Positions 8,717 through 17,827 are shown, counted from the stretch's first letter. The stretch is 64,000 nt of DNA from Streptomyces bathyalis (GCF_015910445.1 NZ_CP048882.1:4402001-4466000); one strand, 5' to 3'. Numbers and translations: made by a program. Notes: generated from the sequence alone by a model not told the origin.

Positions 8717-9952
8717 TCATGAGACGCGAGTGCGCCGGCCGGCGCGCAGCAGCGCCGCCAGCACGGAACCCGCGAGAACCGCGACGAGCACGCTGAACGC
8801 GATGCCCGCTGCCCGAAGCCCGACCAGATCGGCCGCGAGACCGACGCCGATCACGGGCAGCGACAGCGCCACATAGAGCACGACGAAGTACGTCGACGCC
8901 ACATTGGCGCGCCGCGCCACGGGAGCCTCGGCGTTCACGGCGGCCAGCCCGGCGCGGAAGCTCATTCCCTGACCGACCCCCGCGACCACGCCTCCGGCCA
9001 CGAGGAGCGCGAACGACCGCACGCCGAATCCGGCCGTCAGCAGCCCCATTCCCACGACCAGTCCCGCACAGCCCACCGGCAGGGACGCGTCGCCGAACCG
9101 CGGCACGAGCGCGATCTGGCCGACGGCGGACGCCGCGAAAACGGCGAAGATCACACCGCCTTCCAGCGCGAAGTCGCTCATCCCCAGCAGCTTCCCCATG
9201 AACGACGGGGACACGGCCGTGAAGAGCCCCAGCACCGCGAACCCCGCGAACCCGGCGATGCCCGCCCGTACGAAGGTGCCGCGCATCGCCTGCGGAACCC
9301 CGGGCTTCGTCACCCTCATCCGGGGACGCCGAACGGCATCCTCGACCGGCTCCGGCATGAACCACACCCCTGCGGCGACCAGCAGGAGCAGCACCAGGTG
9401 GACGGCGTACGGAAGTTGCAGCGGCGCCGGTGCGAACTCGGCGAGCACGCCGGCCAGCAGCGGTCCGCTGCCCAGACCGCCCATCTGCACGACGGTGGCC
9501 ACCAGGCTGCCCCGCGCGGTGTTCCTGCTGTCGGCCAGGTCGACGAGGGCCGCGGTGGCCGTGCCGGTGAAGATGCCCGCCGACAGGCCGGACAGGAGCC
9601 GTCCCACGAAGAGGAGGCCCAGGCCGTCGGCGGCGAGGAAGACGACGGCGCTGAGCATCGCGAGCACCAGTCCCGGCAGCAGCGTCCGGCGGCGCCCGAT
9701 CTCGTCCGACACATGGCCGACGAGCAGCAGGGCGGCCAGCACGCCCGCCGCGTATGTCGCGAAGACGACGGTGACCATCAGCGTGGAGAAGTGGATTTCC
9801 TGCTGATAGATGACGTACAGCGGGGTCGGCAGGGTCGTGCCCAGCATCGTCACCGTGAAGGCCGCCGCCACCAGCCAGAACGCCACGGCGCGCGGTGCCG
9901 TGGGACGTTCGCGTGCGCCGCGGCCGTCGGTCTGCGCATCCATTTCACCCAT
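8717..9952 (-). CDS. MFS exporter (DHA1-like), unknown substrate
   Basis: A 411-residue, 12-span major facilitator protein. TM1 contains LGTTLPTPLYVIYQQEIHFS, and the loop 2-3 motif is VGHVSDEIGRRRTLLPGL; an antiporter-like GTATAALVDLADSRNTARGS segment follows TM5. This layout fits the DHA1/YcaD-like drug or metabolite exporters. Two starts are possible, ATG at 9952 (MGEMDAQ) or ATG at 9943; neither has a strong ribosome site. The region upstream is shared with the divergent gene at 10082. Confidence 0.85.
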   Translation of the reverse strand: MGEMDAQTDGRGARERPTAPRAVAFWLVAAAFTVTMLGTTLPTPLYVIYQQEIHFSTLMVTVVFATYAAGVLAALLLVGHVSDEIGRRRTLLPGLVLAMLSAVVFLAADGLGLLFVGRLLSGLSAGIFTGTATAALVDLADSRNTARGSLVATVVQMGGLGSGPLLAGVLAEFAPAPLQLPYAVHLVLLLLVAAGVWFMPEPVEDAVRRPRMRVTKPGVPQAMRGTFVRAGIAGFAGFAVLGLFTAVSPSFMGKLLGMSDFALEGGVIFAVFAASAVGQIALVPRFGDASLPVGCAGLVVGMGLLTAGFGVRSFALLVAGGVVAGVGQGMSFRAGLAAVNAEAPVARRANVASTYFVVLYVALSLPVIGVGLAADLVGLRAAGIAFSVLVAVLAGSVLAALLRAGRRTRVS

Positions 9953-10081
9953 GTGCCCATGCCACCATGCCCGAGTCCGTGATCCGCCCCGGCACGGCAG
10001 GGCACGGCGTTTGCGACGGGACGGTGCGGCTACCCGGGTGCGAACTGTCCGCCACAACACGAAAACTCGGGGTGGGAGACC

Positions 10082-10798
10082 TTGTCCACAGTTGTGATCA
10101 TTGTTCTGGCAGTCATCCTCGTAGTCCTCGTGGCTCGCCTGGTCTTCACGGAAGCACGCAAGCGCGGGCGCGGCGGCGGCATGAGGAGCCGCTTCGGGCC
10201 CGAGTACGACCGCGTGCTCGCGCGCCACAACGGTGACACCCGGGCCACGGACCGCGAGCTGGGCCAACGCGTCCGCGAATACGGCTCGTTCGTCCCTCAG
10301 CCGCTCCCGGCCGAGGTGCGTGAGCACTACGTCGGCCGCTGGTCGGCAGCGCAGGAACGCTTCGTGGAGTCGCCGCAGCATGCCCTCGCCGAGGTGCACG
10401 AGCTGCTGGGCGGGCTGGCTCACGCCCGCGGATTCCCCGGCCCGGAAAACCGTGACGCGCACGTCGACGCGCTGTCCGTGCACCACGCGTCCCACCTCGA
10501 CGGCTACCGGCGGCTGAGCGCCGCGGCGACGAGCGGCACCGCAGGCACGGAGGAGATGCGGGAGGCGATGCTGCAAGCCCGCGCCTTCTTCGACGCGTTG
10601 ATGACGGACCAGCCCGTCCACGCGAGGCGCGGGGCGCGCCCCGGGCGAGCGCGGCGTCCGCTGATGCCCAAGCGTGCAGCCCACGGTGCGCCGGGTGCGC
10701 CTGGCACTCCGGGAGCACCGGGCACTCCGGGACCCAGGGGTTCTCGGGCGCCGCTGTTCTCCGCCCGTCGGCACGCCAAGGGGAGTGAGGCGTCGTGA
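10082..10798 (+). CDS. Membrane-anchored actinobacterial protein with FV(D/E)xP motif
   Basis: A 238-residue protein from a TTG start preceded by GGTGGGAG. One N-terminal span (VVIIVLAVILVVLVARLVF) anchors a cytoplasmic helical domain. The domain carries RWSAAQERFVESPQHALAEV and, later, TEEMREAMLQARAFFDALM. I recall this two-part pattern from many streptomycete proteins of unknown function. The C-terminus has a short collagen-like run GAPGAPGTPGAPGTPGPRG. The next gene overlaps by 4 bases and has a related motif, so the two proteins probably act together. No biochemical role can be assigned. Confidence 0.85.
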   Translation: MSTVVIIVLAVILVVLVARLVFTEARKRGRGGGMRSRFGPEYDRVLARHNGDTRATDRELGQRVREYGSFVPQPLPAEVREHYVGRWSAAQERFVESPQHALAEVHELLGGLAHARGFPGPENRDAHVDALSVHHASHLDGYRRLSAAATSGTAGTEEMREAMLQARAFFDALMTDQPVHARRGARPGRARRPLMPKRAAHGAPGAPGTPGAPGTPGPRGSRAPLFSARRHAKGSEAS

Positions 10799-11340
10799 CG
10801 TCCCGCGAGTTCGAATTCGCCGACCCGGGTTCGCGGCAGGCCACCCCCGCAGCCGCGAATCCGCCCCCGGCACCGCCCGTCCCGTCGGACGCACCCGCCG
10901 ACCCGGCGGCCACCGGCACCGGTCCGGGCCACGGCCTCGTACCGCCGATGGCGTCGGAGCGCCGGCACCAGGCGCCTCCCGAGGACCGGTGGGAGGCGGA
11001 GGACGGCACCGCCCCGCTGCTGGACCGTGACGAGCGCGACCGTCTGACCGCCCGTCTGCACCACGCGGTCAGCGGGTTCGTCGACGGGCCGCGCCGTGCC
11101 GTGGAGGAGGCGGACGGCATCTTCGAGGAGGCGGCCCGCCACCTCGAGGACGCCCTGACCCACCGGCGTCGCGTGCTGCGCGAGCCGTGGCAGGGCGCGC
11201 GCCACGCGCCCGGCACACCCGGCACGGACTCCGGCGCGCCTTCCGGCGGACCCGGCTCCGCCTCCGCCGCGGAGACGGAGGAACTGCGCCTCGCCCTGCG
11301 TCAGTACAAGGAGGCGACGGAGCGTCTGCTGAGGCTGTGA
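10795..11340 (+). CDS. Partner protein with FVDGPRRAVEEAD motif
   Basis: A 181-residue soluble protein whose GTG start overlaps the previous stop (GTGA), which implies translational coupling. The first 75 residues are Pro/Ala-rich and probably disordered. A helical part follows with RLHHAVSGFVDGPRRAVEEADGIFEEA and ends with EELRLALRQYKEATERLL. These two segments resemble the matching segments of the upstream membrane protein, so the pair may be duplicates that form a hetero-oligomer. Function unknown. Confidence 0.82.
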   Translation: MTSREFEFADPGSRQATPAAANPPPAPPVPSDAPADPAATGTGPGHGLVPPMASERRHQAPPEDRWEAEDGTAPLLDRDERDRLTARLHHAVSGFVDGPRRAVEEADGIFEEAARHLEDALTHRRRVLREPWQGARHAPGTPGTDSGAPSGGPGSASAAETEELRLALRQYKEATERLLRL

Positions 11341-11377
11341 ACGAGGTTCCGAGGTCCTCGACCGGGGCACCTGCTGA

Positions 11378-11396
11378 ACCCCGCCGTGTGCGGGGT
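11378..11396 (+). terminator. Terminator after the FVD-motif gene pair
   Basis: ACCCCGC-CGTGT-GCGGGGT is a perfect 7-bp stem with a 5-base loop, 38 bases after the stop codon. Confidence 0.6.
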
Positions 11397-11549
11397 CAGT
11401 TGGGGCCCCGGAGCCGCGCCGGGCTCACCGTCTCGCGGGGGACTCACCGGCGTGGACTCGCCGGTGTGCTGCCCGCCCCGGTCGCCGGTCTCCGCCCCCG
11501 GCGCCGCGTGATCCGCGAACCGCGACCCGGCGCAACCGGGTCCGCCGCG

Positions 11550-12155
11550 TCAGCTGTTCGGCGCCCGCACCTCTGACAGATCGATGTCGACGGGGAACGG
11601 GACCGAGACCTTCAGCTCGTCGTGATACACGCCGGTCGGCGCGTAGGTGAGGGTCGCCGGCTCCAGTTCGAAGGTGTAGACGACGGCGTGGCCGCCGTCG
11701 TTCTCCACCCGCCAGAAGTGACGGATGCCGGCAGCGGCGTACTTGCGGTGCTTCGTGTCGCGGTCCCGGTCCACCGAGTCCGGGGAGACGACCTCGGCGG
11801 CCAGGATCACATCCTCGGGCCGGTAGGAAGTCTGGGCAGGACCGGTCACGGCTTCTGCGTGTACGAGCATGATGTCCGGCTCGGGACGATTGGCACGGCC
11901 CAGGGTCACCGTCATCTCGCGGATCACTTCCACCTCCGGCGGGGCGCAGCGGAGAGAGTGCTTCTCCAGCACTCGGATCGCACGCATGTGAAAGTAAGCT
12001 TGCGGACTCGCGAAAACGAGGCTCCCGTCGATCAGCTCCGTGTGAGGAGGCAGATTCGGCAGCCGGTCCAGATCGTCGGCCGTGTATCCCCCCTGCGGAG
12101 GGCGGGGCCACTCGTACTCGGGCTCGACACTCATCACTGCTGCCATGAGCCGCAT
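11550..12155 (-). CDS. Uma2-family (DUF820) restriction-endonuclease-like protein
   Basis: A protein of up to 201 residues in the Uma2 family, which has a PD-(D/E)XK nuclease fold and is greatly expanded in streptomycetes and cyanobacteria. The N-terminus DDLDRLPNLPPHTELIDGSLVFASPQ is typical. The catalytic-like residues are Asp in PEPDIMLV and Glu in AAEVVSPDS, followed by RDRDTKHRKYAAAGIRHFW. No biological target is known for the family. Starts at 12155, 12146 and 12134 are all in frame; MSVEPEYEW at 12134 matches the usual family start best, while a GGAG lies before 12155. Confidence 0.88.
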   Translation of the reverse strand: MRLMAAVMSVEPEYEWPRPPQGGYTADDLDRLPNLPPHTELIDGSLVFASPQAYFHMRAIRVLEKHSLRCAPPEVEVIREMTVTLGRANRPEPDIMLVHAEAVTGPAQTSYRPEDVILAAEVVSPDSVDRDRDTKHRKYAAAGIRHFWRVENDGGHAVVYTFELEPATLTYAPTGVYHDELKVSVPFPVDIDLSEVRAPNS

Positions 12156-12216
12156 CGTCGTCGACGTCTCCAGAGTTCTCGCACGTATCCGTCGTCCTTC
12201 ATACGAACAGGTGACG

Positions 12217-13137
12217 TCATCGCTGGTCGGAGACCGTGACCCGGGCCAGTGCGCCCGACTCCAGGGCCGTCCAGATCGCGCCGTCGGGCCCGACCGTCAG
12301 GCCGTGCGGTTCGCCGGCGGGCGTCGGGAGCGCGGCTTCGGTGAGGGTGCCGTCGGGTGTGATGCGGCCGATGCGGTTCGCGCCCCACTCCGTGAACCAG
12401 CATGCTCCCGCCGCGTCGACCGTCACCGCGTGCGGGCGTGAGGAGGCGTCGGGCAACGGGAGTTCGGTGATCCCGCCCGAGACCGTGATCCGGCCGATCG
12501 CGCCCGCGCCGATCTCCGCGAACCACAGCGCGCCGCGCCGCATGTCCGCGGCGATCCCCACGGGGGCCGCACCCTTCGTCGGCAGCCGGAACGACGTGAT
12601 CTCGCCTGCCGTGGTGATACGGGCGACGGCGTCCGTCTGGTTCTGCGTGAACCAGAGCGCGCCGTCCGGACCCGCGGTGATGGCGGACGGGAAGGCACCC
12701 GGCGTCGGCAGCGGGAACCCCGTCACCTCGCCGTCGACGGTGATGCGGCCGATCCGGTTCGCCGCCGTCTCGGTGAACCACAGTGCGCCGTCGGGGCCGG
12801 CGGTGATGCCGTACGGGCCCGACTCCCGCTCGGGCAGGGCGAATTCACGCAGGTCACCGTGCGTGCCGACGCGGCCGATGCGGTGGTCCTGCGTTCGGCA
12901 GAACCACAGTGCGCCGTCCGGGCCGGGGGTGATGACGGTCGGACCGCTGTCGGGGGAACCGAGCGCATGGAAGCTGAACTTCCGTGCGGGCAGCTCCAGT
13001 CGGCCGATCGAGCCGGCGTGGACGAGGGTGAACCAGAGCGCGCCGTCGGGGCCGGTCGTGATGCCGTACGGGCCCGCCCCCGGGTCCGCGAGGTGGGTTC
13101 CGATGCCGATCTCTTCGATGACGAGCGCGTCCCTCAT
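12217..13137 (-). CDS. vgb: Streptogramin B lyase-like seven-bladed propeller (Vgb)
   Basis: A 306-residue protein of repeated blades (GPDGALWFTE...NRIGRI) typical of virginiamycin B lyase. Vgb linearises cyclic depsipeptide type B streptogramins by breaking the ester bond without hydrolysis. Residues corresponding to the S. aureus catalytic set appear conserved: His236 (RPHAV), Glu276 and His278 (GEPHGL) and Glu293, with the same 40/2/15 residue spacing to within one position. The ATG overlaps the stop of a truncated ABC-F gene (ATGA), so the two are translationally coupled. Propellers of this type can have other substrates, so resistance is inferred, not shown. Confidence 0.85.
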   Translation of the reverse strand: MRDALVIEEIGIGTHLADPGAGPYGITTGPDGALWFTLVHAGSIGRLELPARKFSFHALGSPDSGPTVITPGPDGALWFCRTQDHRIGRVGTHGDLREFALPERESGPYGITAGPDGALWFTETAANRIGRITVDGEVTGFPLPTPGAFPSAITAGPDGALWFTQNQTDAVARITTAGEITSFRLPTKGAAPVGIAADMRRGALWFAEIGAGAIGRITVSGGITELPLPDASSRPHAVTVDAAGACWFTEWGANRIGRITPDGTLTEAALPTPAGEPHGLTVGPDGAIWTALESGALARVTVSDQR

Positions 13138-13427
13138 GCCCGTTCCCCCCGTTCGTCGACGACCTCGCGGACGGTGCGCGTGCCGGGCGGCACCGGCATC
13201 TGCCCGAGGTGGCGGATGCCGACGTGGGCGCCGGCGGAGACGGTCACTGTGCCCTCGTCCGGGGGTTCCTGATGGGCGATCGGCCGAAGTGGCGTGGACT
13301 TTCCGGAGCCGTTGTCACCGACGACGGCCACCTGTTCGCCGGGGCTCGCCGTCAGCGGGATGCCGTCGAGGACGGGGCTTGAGGGACAGGACTTCGTGAC
13401 GTCCTTGAGTGTGAGCTGAGCGGTCAA
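13134..13427 (-). pseudogene. Truncated ABC-F ribosome-protection ATPase
   Basis: Only the first 97 residues of an ABC-F protein (normally about 500-550 residues with two ATPase domains). The TTG start at 13427 has GGAGG 9 bases upstream and begins MTAQLTLKDVTK, followed by the Walker A GDNGSGKST; the frame ends shortly after TRTVREVVDERG, before any signature motif or Walker B. ABC-F proteins such as VarM, TlrC and Vga dislodge antibiotics from ribosomes. Substitutions such as KSTPLRPIAHQ where KSTLLRLIAGQ is usual suggest decay. The stop overlaps the vgb start. It may persist only as a translated leader. Confidence 0.8.
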
Positions 13428-13599
13428 GGCGGTGGACCTCCGGGGCGCAAAACGGGTGGCGGGCGAGTGCGTCGGTGCGGTCTGCGGCGCCCGTGCCTGG
13501 ACTCGGTCCATGTCTGCTGCGCTCCCTCGGAGTTCTGCCGTGTGGCCGCGCCGCCCGCGGGATTGCGGTGCGGCCCCGTACGGTCTTCGGCGAACCATA

Positions 13600-13618
13600 A
13601 ATGCGACTGTGTTGCGTT
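13600..13618. promoter_or_regulatory. Candidate TetR operator, ABC-F/vgb versus tetR
   Basis: Imperfect dyad AATGCGA-N5-TTGCGTT (5 of 7 arm positions pair) in the 247-base gap between the ABC-F/vgb unit (start 13427, minus) and the TetR gene (start 13675, plus). The surrounding bases are AT-richer than the flanks, as expected of a promoter. Confidence 0.4.
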
Positions 13619-13674
13619 AGTGTGGAGCGTGACACAGGGGGTCTGACGGTGCAACGGAATTTCAGGGGCCGCAC

Positions 13675-14340
13675 TTGACGCGCGACGCCGGCGCCGAGGA
13701 AGAACACCCACCGGTGCCGGGGAGCACGCGCCCGGGCGGCCGCACGGCCCGCACCCGTGAGGCCGTACGCGAAGCGACGCTCGCCGAGATCGCGGAGCGG
13801 GGCTACGACGGTCTGACGGTCGACGGCGTGGCCGCCCGTGCCGGAGTGCACAGGGCAACTGTCCACCGCCGCTGGAGGAACGCCGCGGGGCTCGCGGCCG
13901 ACGTCCTCGACCTTGCCTCGGGGGAGCGCTGGCCCGTCCCCGACACGGGCGGCATCCAGGGCGATCTGCGGGAGCTCACGTCGCTCGTCGTCACCCACTT
14001 CGAGGACCCCCACGCCGGAGCCGTCTCGCGCGCCCTCGTCTCGGCGGCGGTGCACGATCCGGTGACGGCCCGGGCGCTGCACGGCTTCCTGGCGGGCCGT
14101 CACCGCCAGGCGGCGCCCCTCGTCGCGCGTGCTGTGGAGCGCGGCGAGCTGCCCGAGGGGACGGACGGGGAAGAGGTCGTGCGCGCGGCGGTCGCTCCTG
14201 TCTACTACCGCCTGTTCATCTCGGGCGAGGCGGCCGACGCGGGGACGGCGGAGCGGTCCGCGGACGCCGCGCTGGCGGCGGCACGCTCCGGGGTGTTCGT
14301 GCGGGGCGTGCGCAACTCCCCTGATCGGAGCGGGAGTTGA
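13675..14340 (+). CDS. TetR-family transcriptional regulator
   Basis: A 221-residue TetR regulator. The helix-turn-helix lies at about residues 24-70 (REATLAEIAERGYDGLTVDGVAARAGVHRATVHRRWRN region), followed by a helical ligand domain with the TetR_C motif VARALVSAAVHDP-like segment. The start is TTG at 13675; no better start is visible. It is divergent from the ABC-F remnant and vgb with a candidate operator between them, so it probably controls that unit, perhaps in response to an antibiotic. Confidence 0.9.
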   Translation: MTRDAGAEEEHPPVPGSTRPGGRTARTREAVREATLAEIAERGYDGLTVDGVAARAGVHRATVHRRWRNAAGLAADVLDLASGERWPVPDTGGIQGDLRELTSLVVTHFEDPHAGAVSRALVSAAVHDPVTARALHGFLAGRHRQAAPLVARAVERGELPEGTDGEEVVRAAVAPVYYRLFISGEAADAGTAERSADAALAAARSGVFVRGVRNSPDRSGS

Positions 14341-14371
14341 CCGCCGCCTCCGGCCCTCGGCGGTCCGGAGC

Positions 14372-15898
14372 TCACCGGCCGGAACCGCCCTGGGCCGTGG
14401 GCCGTACCGTCGCGGGCAGATAGACCTCGTAGCCGTGGAAGCGGGAGGCCGAGGAACTCGGTGCGAGCGACTCCCGCCGCCACTCCTGCGCGACGGGGTG
14501 CGGCCTGCCGCCCGGCGGCACCACCACTGTCACCGCCGAGGTGCGGGACGCGGCCAGCACCCCCGCCCCGGTGATGCTGGCGTCGGGACCGCCGGTCTGC
14601 CGCGACGTACAGCCGGTGTAGAAGGACAGCTGCACGGAGTGGTCCCCGGAGATCACACACGGCGGACGCACACCCAGCTGCTGCAGACGAGCCGCCGCGC
14701 TCGTGAAGTCCCTGTGGGACGTGCGGACTTCGGCCGTGTTGTTGGCCAGCACGGCGTACTGGACGGCCAGATGCCCCGCCAGGCCCAGCGCCACGAGGCT
14801 CGTCGCGCCCATGCGCAGCCGTCCGTGCCTGTCGGCCGCCACCCACCACAGCAACCGGGCGACGGGCAGTGCGAGAAGGGCGTAGCTGGGCAGCAGGAAG
14901 CGCGGCGCCGCGTAGTCGATCAGGAAGAGATAGGGCACGGCGACGACCACGGCGGTGACGGCCGGCACCACGGCGGTGGCACGGCGCCGGCCCCACGGCG
15001 TCACGAGGGTGCCTGCCAGTGCCAGCAGTGGCAGGGCGAACCACCACAGCGCGGTGGCAGGGTGCTGCCAGGGAATGTCACAGGGACGGCAGAGCGTGCG
15101 GCCTGCCAGGCTGCGTATCTGGTCGTCCGCCGCCATGTGCCAGCCCATGCCGCCCTGTATCTCGCCGGCACGGTGCAGCCGCTCGAACAGGCCGCCGTAC
15201 CGGACGTACGCCTCCACGATCCACTCCGCGGACCCCAGCGCGAATCCGGCGGCGAGGAGCGCCAGCAGCCCGGGCCTGCGCCAGCGCCGTACGCAGACGG
15301 CCACGGCGCCGAGGGCGAGGACGAGCCAGAACCCGTCGGGCGGCCGCATGAGCGCCACGACCGCGACGGAGACGACCAGCCCGGTACGTGCACGGCGGTC
15401 CTCACGGTTGCGGGCGAGGCGTACGAAGCAGCCGGTCGCCGCCAGGGCGCCGAAGGCGGTCCACAGGTTGGGCATCACCGAGGGCCCGTAGTACAGAGTG
15501 ATCCACAGGCTCGCGAACAGGGCGCCCGCGGTGGCCAGGACGCGGGCCGGGAGCATGCCCCGCCACACCCACAGCGACGCGAACAGCCCCGCCCCGGAGA
15601 GCAGCGCCAGATAGACCCGCAGGGCGGTGATGGAGGAGGTCAGCGCCGCCACCGGCGCCGCGAGGAACGAGATCCCGCGGGCACGGGGGGCGCTGAAGAA
15701 CGCCGCCGGCGCGTGCCCGCTGACCTGGCTGGTGTAGACGGACTCGTCCCATCCCATGCCGGACCCGGGCACCACGAGGAGCAGCTGGGCGAGCACGAAC
15801 GCCGCGGCGACACCGGCGAGCCATGGCAGGGGTCGTCCGTCGTGCGCCCGCCTTCGCAGGGGGATCGGGGCGGTACGGGGAGCAAGGGCTTCGTGCAT
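14372..15898 (-). CDS. GT-C fold membrane glycosyltransferase
   Basis: A 508-residue integral membrane protein with roughly ten spans. After the first span the motif GSGMGWDESVYTSQ holds the Asp-Glu pair used by GT-C enzymes of the ArnT/PMT type, which transfer sugars from polyprenyl-phosphate carriers outside the membrane. A C-terminal extracellular domain contains several Cys residues (RPPCVISGDHS, FYTGCTS). The ATG at 15898 has GAGG 6 bases upstream. It is 165 bases downstream of the PTS gene on the same strand but need not be in the same operon. The acceptor is unknown. Confidence 0.82.
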   Translation of the reverse strand: MHEALAPRTAPIPLRRRAHDGRPLPWLAGVAAAFVLAQLLLVVPGSGMGWDESVYTSQVSGHAPAAFFSAPRARGISFLAAPVAALTSSITALRVYLALLSGAGLFASLWVWRGMLPARVLATAGALFASLWITLYYGPSVMPNLWTAFGALAATGCFVRLARNREDRRARTGLVVSVAVVALMRPPDGFWLVLALGAVAVCVRRWRRPGLLALLAAGFALGSAEWIVEAYVRYGGLFERLHRAGEIQGGMGWHMAADDQIRSLAGRTLCRPCDIPWQHPATALWWFALPLLALAGTLVTPWGRRRATAVVPAVTAVVVAVPYLFLIDYAAPRFLLPSYALLALPVARLLWWVAADRHGRLRMGATSLVALGLAGHLAVQYAVLANNTAEVRTSHRDFTSAAARLQQLGVRPPCVISGDHSVQLSFYTGCTSRQTGGPDASITGAGVLAASRTSAVTVVVPPGGRPHPVAQEWRRESLAPSSSASRFHGYEVYLPATVRPTAQGGSGR

Positions 15899-16063
15899 GT
15901 GAGACCTCGCGATCGAGCCGAGTCCCCCCTGCTGGCACCGGCCGTCCCTGCGGACGCCCCCGCTTCGGCCGGTCCCGGGCCCGGGAGCTGCGTCACGGTC
16001 CGTGCGTACGGCACGCGCTCGATTCGCTCCCGGACCGGGGCCGGCCGGTGAGAAGGAAGGGCC

Positions 16064-17731
16064 CTACACGCCGACCGGCTGCTTCGGATCCCCGCCGCCT
16101 CCGCCGTGGCCGCCCTCGCCCTCGGCGCCGTCATCGTCGTCGTCCTCGCCGCGGCTGCGGGTGTCCTGCGGGACGCGGGGCGCGGCCGCGGGCGTGCCCG
16201 TGGCGATCACGGTGCTCGCCGCGCCGGCGGCCTCGGGCGCGACGTTCAGCTCCGCCAGCATCTGCTTGCTGAAGCCGAAGAAGTACGTGGCGATGAAGCC
16301 GGCCAGATACCCCGTCCCCATCCCGAGCGCGTAGACGGCCGCGATGGCGCCCAGCCCCTGGTTGCCCTTGAGCAGAGGGAAGAGGGCCCAGCCGGACGGG
16401 CCGATGGCCGTGGACCCGACGGACGTGCCGAGCTGGTGGAAGAGCCCCACGGCACCGCCGCCGACGGCGCCGCCGATGCAGGCGGTGATGAACGGCCGCC
16501 CGAGCGGCAGCGAGACACCGTAGATCAGCGGCTCGCCGACGCCCATCACACCGGCGGGAAGCGCGGACTTGATGGTCTTGCGGATCGAGGTGTTGCGGCG
16601 CAGCCTCACGTAGACGGCGATCGCGGCGCCGACCTGACCCGCGCCGGCCATGGCCAGGACGGGCAGCAGGACCGTGAAGCCGTCCTGCTCGATGAGCGTC
16701 GTGTGGATCGGGATGAGGGCCTGGTGCAGGCCGAGCATCACCAGCGGCAGGAAGAGCCCGCCGAGCACGAAGCCGGCGACGCCTCCGCCGTGCAGGAGCA
16801 GCCAGTTGGCGAAGTGGCCGATGCCGGTGGAGACCAGGCCGCACACGTACATCAGCCCGAAGAGCGTGACCATGCCGGAGACGAGGACGGTGACGGTCGG
16901 TGTGACCAGCACGTCGACGGCCTCCGGCACGCGGCGCCGGCACCACTTCTCGACGTACACCGCGATCAGTGCCGCGAACAGCGCGCCCAGCACCCCGCCC
17001 TGCCCCGGCGCGAGCTTCGCCCCGAACACCGAGACCTTGGAGACGCCCGCGAAGACGATGACGGCCGCGGCCGCGCCGCCGAGTACGGGTGTCCCGCCGA
17101 ACTCCGCGGCGGTGTTGATGCCGACGAAGATCGCGATGAGTGACATGAAGCCGGTCGAGATCGCGGTCAGCGCGGGGACGATGCCCGCCGCCCACTGGGC
17201 GCTGCCGCTGCTGACCAGGTTCGTCAGGATGCCGTTGATGCCCGCGACGATGCCGCAGCCGATGAGCGCCGGGATCAGCGGGACGAAGATGTTGGCGACC
17301 CGGCGCAGCATCTGCTTCACCGGTGTCGAGTTCTTCCGCCTGCGTGCGGCACGGATGGCGGCGCCACGCTCGGCGAGCTCATCGGCAGTGACAGCGGACT
17401 GTCCGCCTGCTGCCGCGGCGGCAGGGCCGCCGGCACTCGCGTCGGCCGCCGAAGCGGCGGCAGTGGCAGTCTCCTGTCGGGCGATGGCCTGGAACTCGGT
17501 GGTGACCCGGGCGACCTTCCCCGGGCCGAGCACGATCTGGTACGTGTCGTCGTCCTCGACGACCCCCACCACGTCCGGCAGCGCGCGCAGTGCGGCGTCC
17601 TGGACCAGTGAGCGGTCGGCCAGGCCGAGACGCATCCGGGTCATGCAGTGGGTGACGGAGACGACGTTCTGCGAGCCGCCCACGAGGGGCAGCAGCGCTT
17701 CGGCGATCTGGCGGTTCTTGTCTGTGCTCAT
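16064..17731 (-). CDS. PTS transporter EIIBC, MurNAc type (MurP-like)
   Basis: A 555-residue sugar phosphotransferase permease. The EIIB domain comes first, with the phosphorylated Cys29 in THCMTRMRL. An Ala-rich linker leads to the EIIC domain from about residue 140, with ten or so spans and the sugar-site motif GVGEPLIYGVSLPLGRPF. EIIBC proteins of this order next to murQ usually import N-acetylmuramic acid as the 6-phosphate (MurP in E. coli), using EIIA from elsewhere. The C-terminus is an unusual acidic Asp/Gly tail. It follows murQ by 96 bases on the same strand. Confidence 0.87.
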   Translation of the reverse strand: MSTDKNRQIAEALLPLVGGSQNVVSVTHCMTRMRLGLADRSLVQDAALRALPDVVGVVEDDDTYQIVLGPGKVARVTTEFQAIARQETATAAASAADASAGGPAAAAAGGQSAVTADELAERGAAIRAARRRKNSTPVKQMLRRVANIFVPLIPALIGCGIVAGINGILTNLVSSGSAQWAAGIVPALTAISTGFMSLIAIFVGINTAAEFGGTPVLGGAAAAVIVFAGVSKVSVFGAKLAPGQGGVLGALFAALIAVYVEKWCRRRVPEAVDVLVTPTVTVLVSGMVTLFGLMYVCGLVSTGIGHFANWLLLHGGGVAGFVLGGLFLPLVMLGLHQALIPIHTTLIEQDGFTVLLPVLAMAGAGQVGAAIAVYVRLRRNTSIRKTIKSALPAGVMGVGEPLIYGVSLPLGRPFITACIGGAVGGGAVGLFHQLGTSVGSTAIGPSGWALFPLLKGNQGLGAIAAVYALGMGTGYLAGFIATYFFGFSKQMLAELNVAPEAAGAASTVIATGTPAAAPRVPQDTRSRGEDDDDDGAEGEGGHGGGGGDPKQPVGV

Positions 17732-17827
17732 TGGCGCGGTCGCTCTCTGGCTGTCCGGAGGCCCGGAACGCGGTGCGGTCCAGCGATCCGGCCACAGCCG
17801 GCGGCGGCCGGCCGCTTGGCACCACTG

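Noticed and set aside
13134..13598. Longer ABC-F frame starting at 13598
   Set aside because: The extra 57 codons are Arg/Pro-rich and run into the divergent promoter; TTG at 13427 has the ribosome site and the family start MTAQLTLKDVTK.
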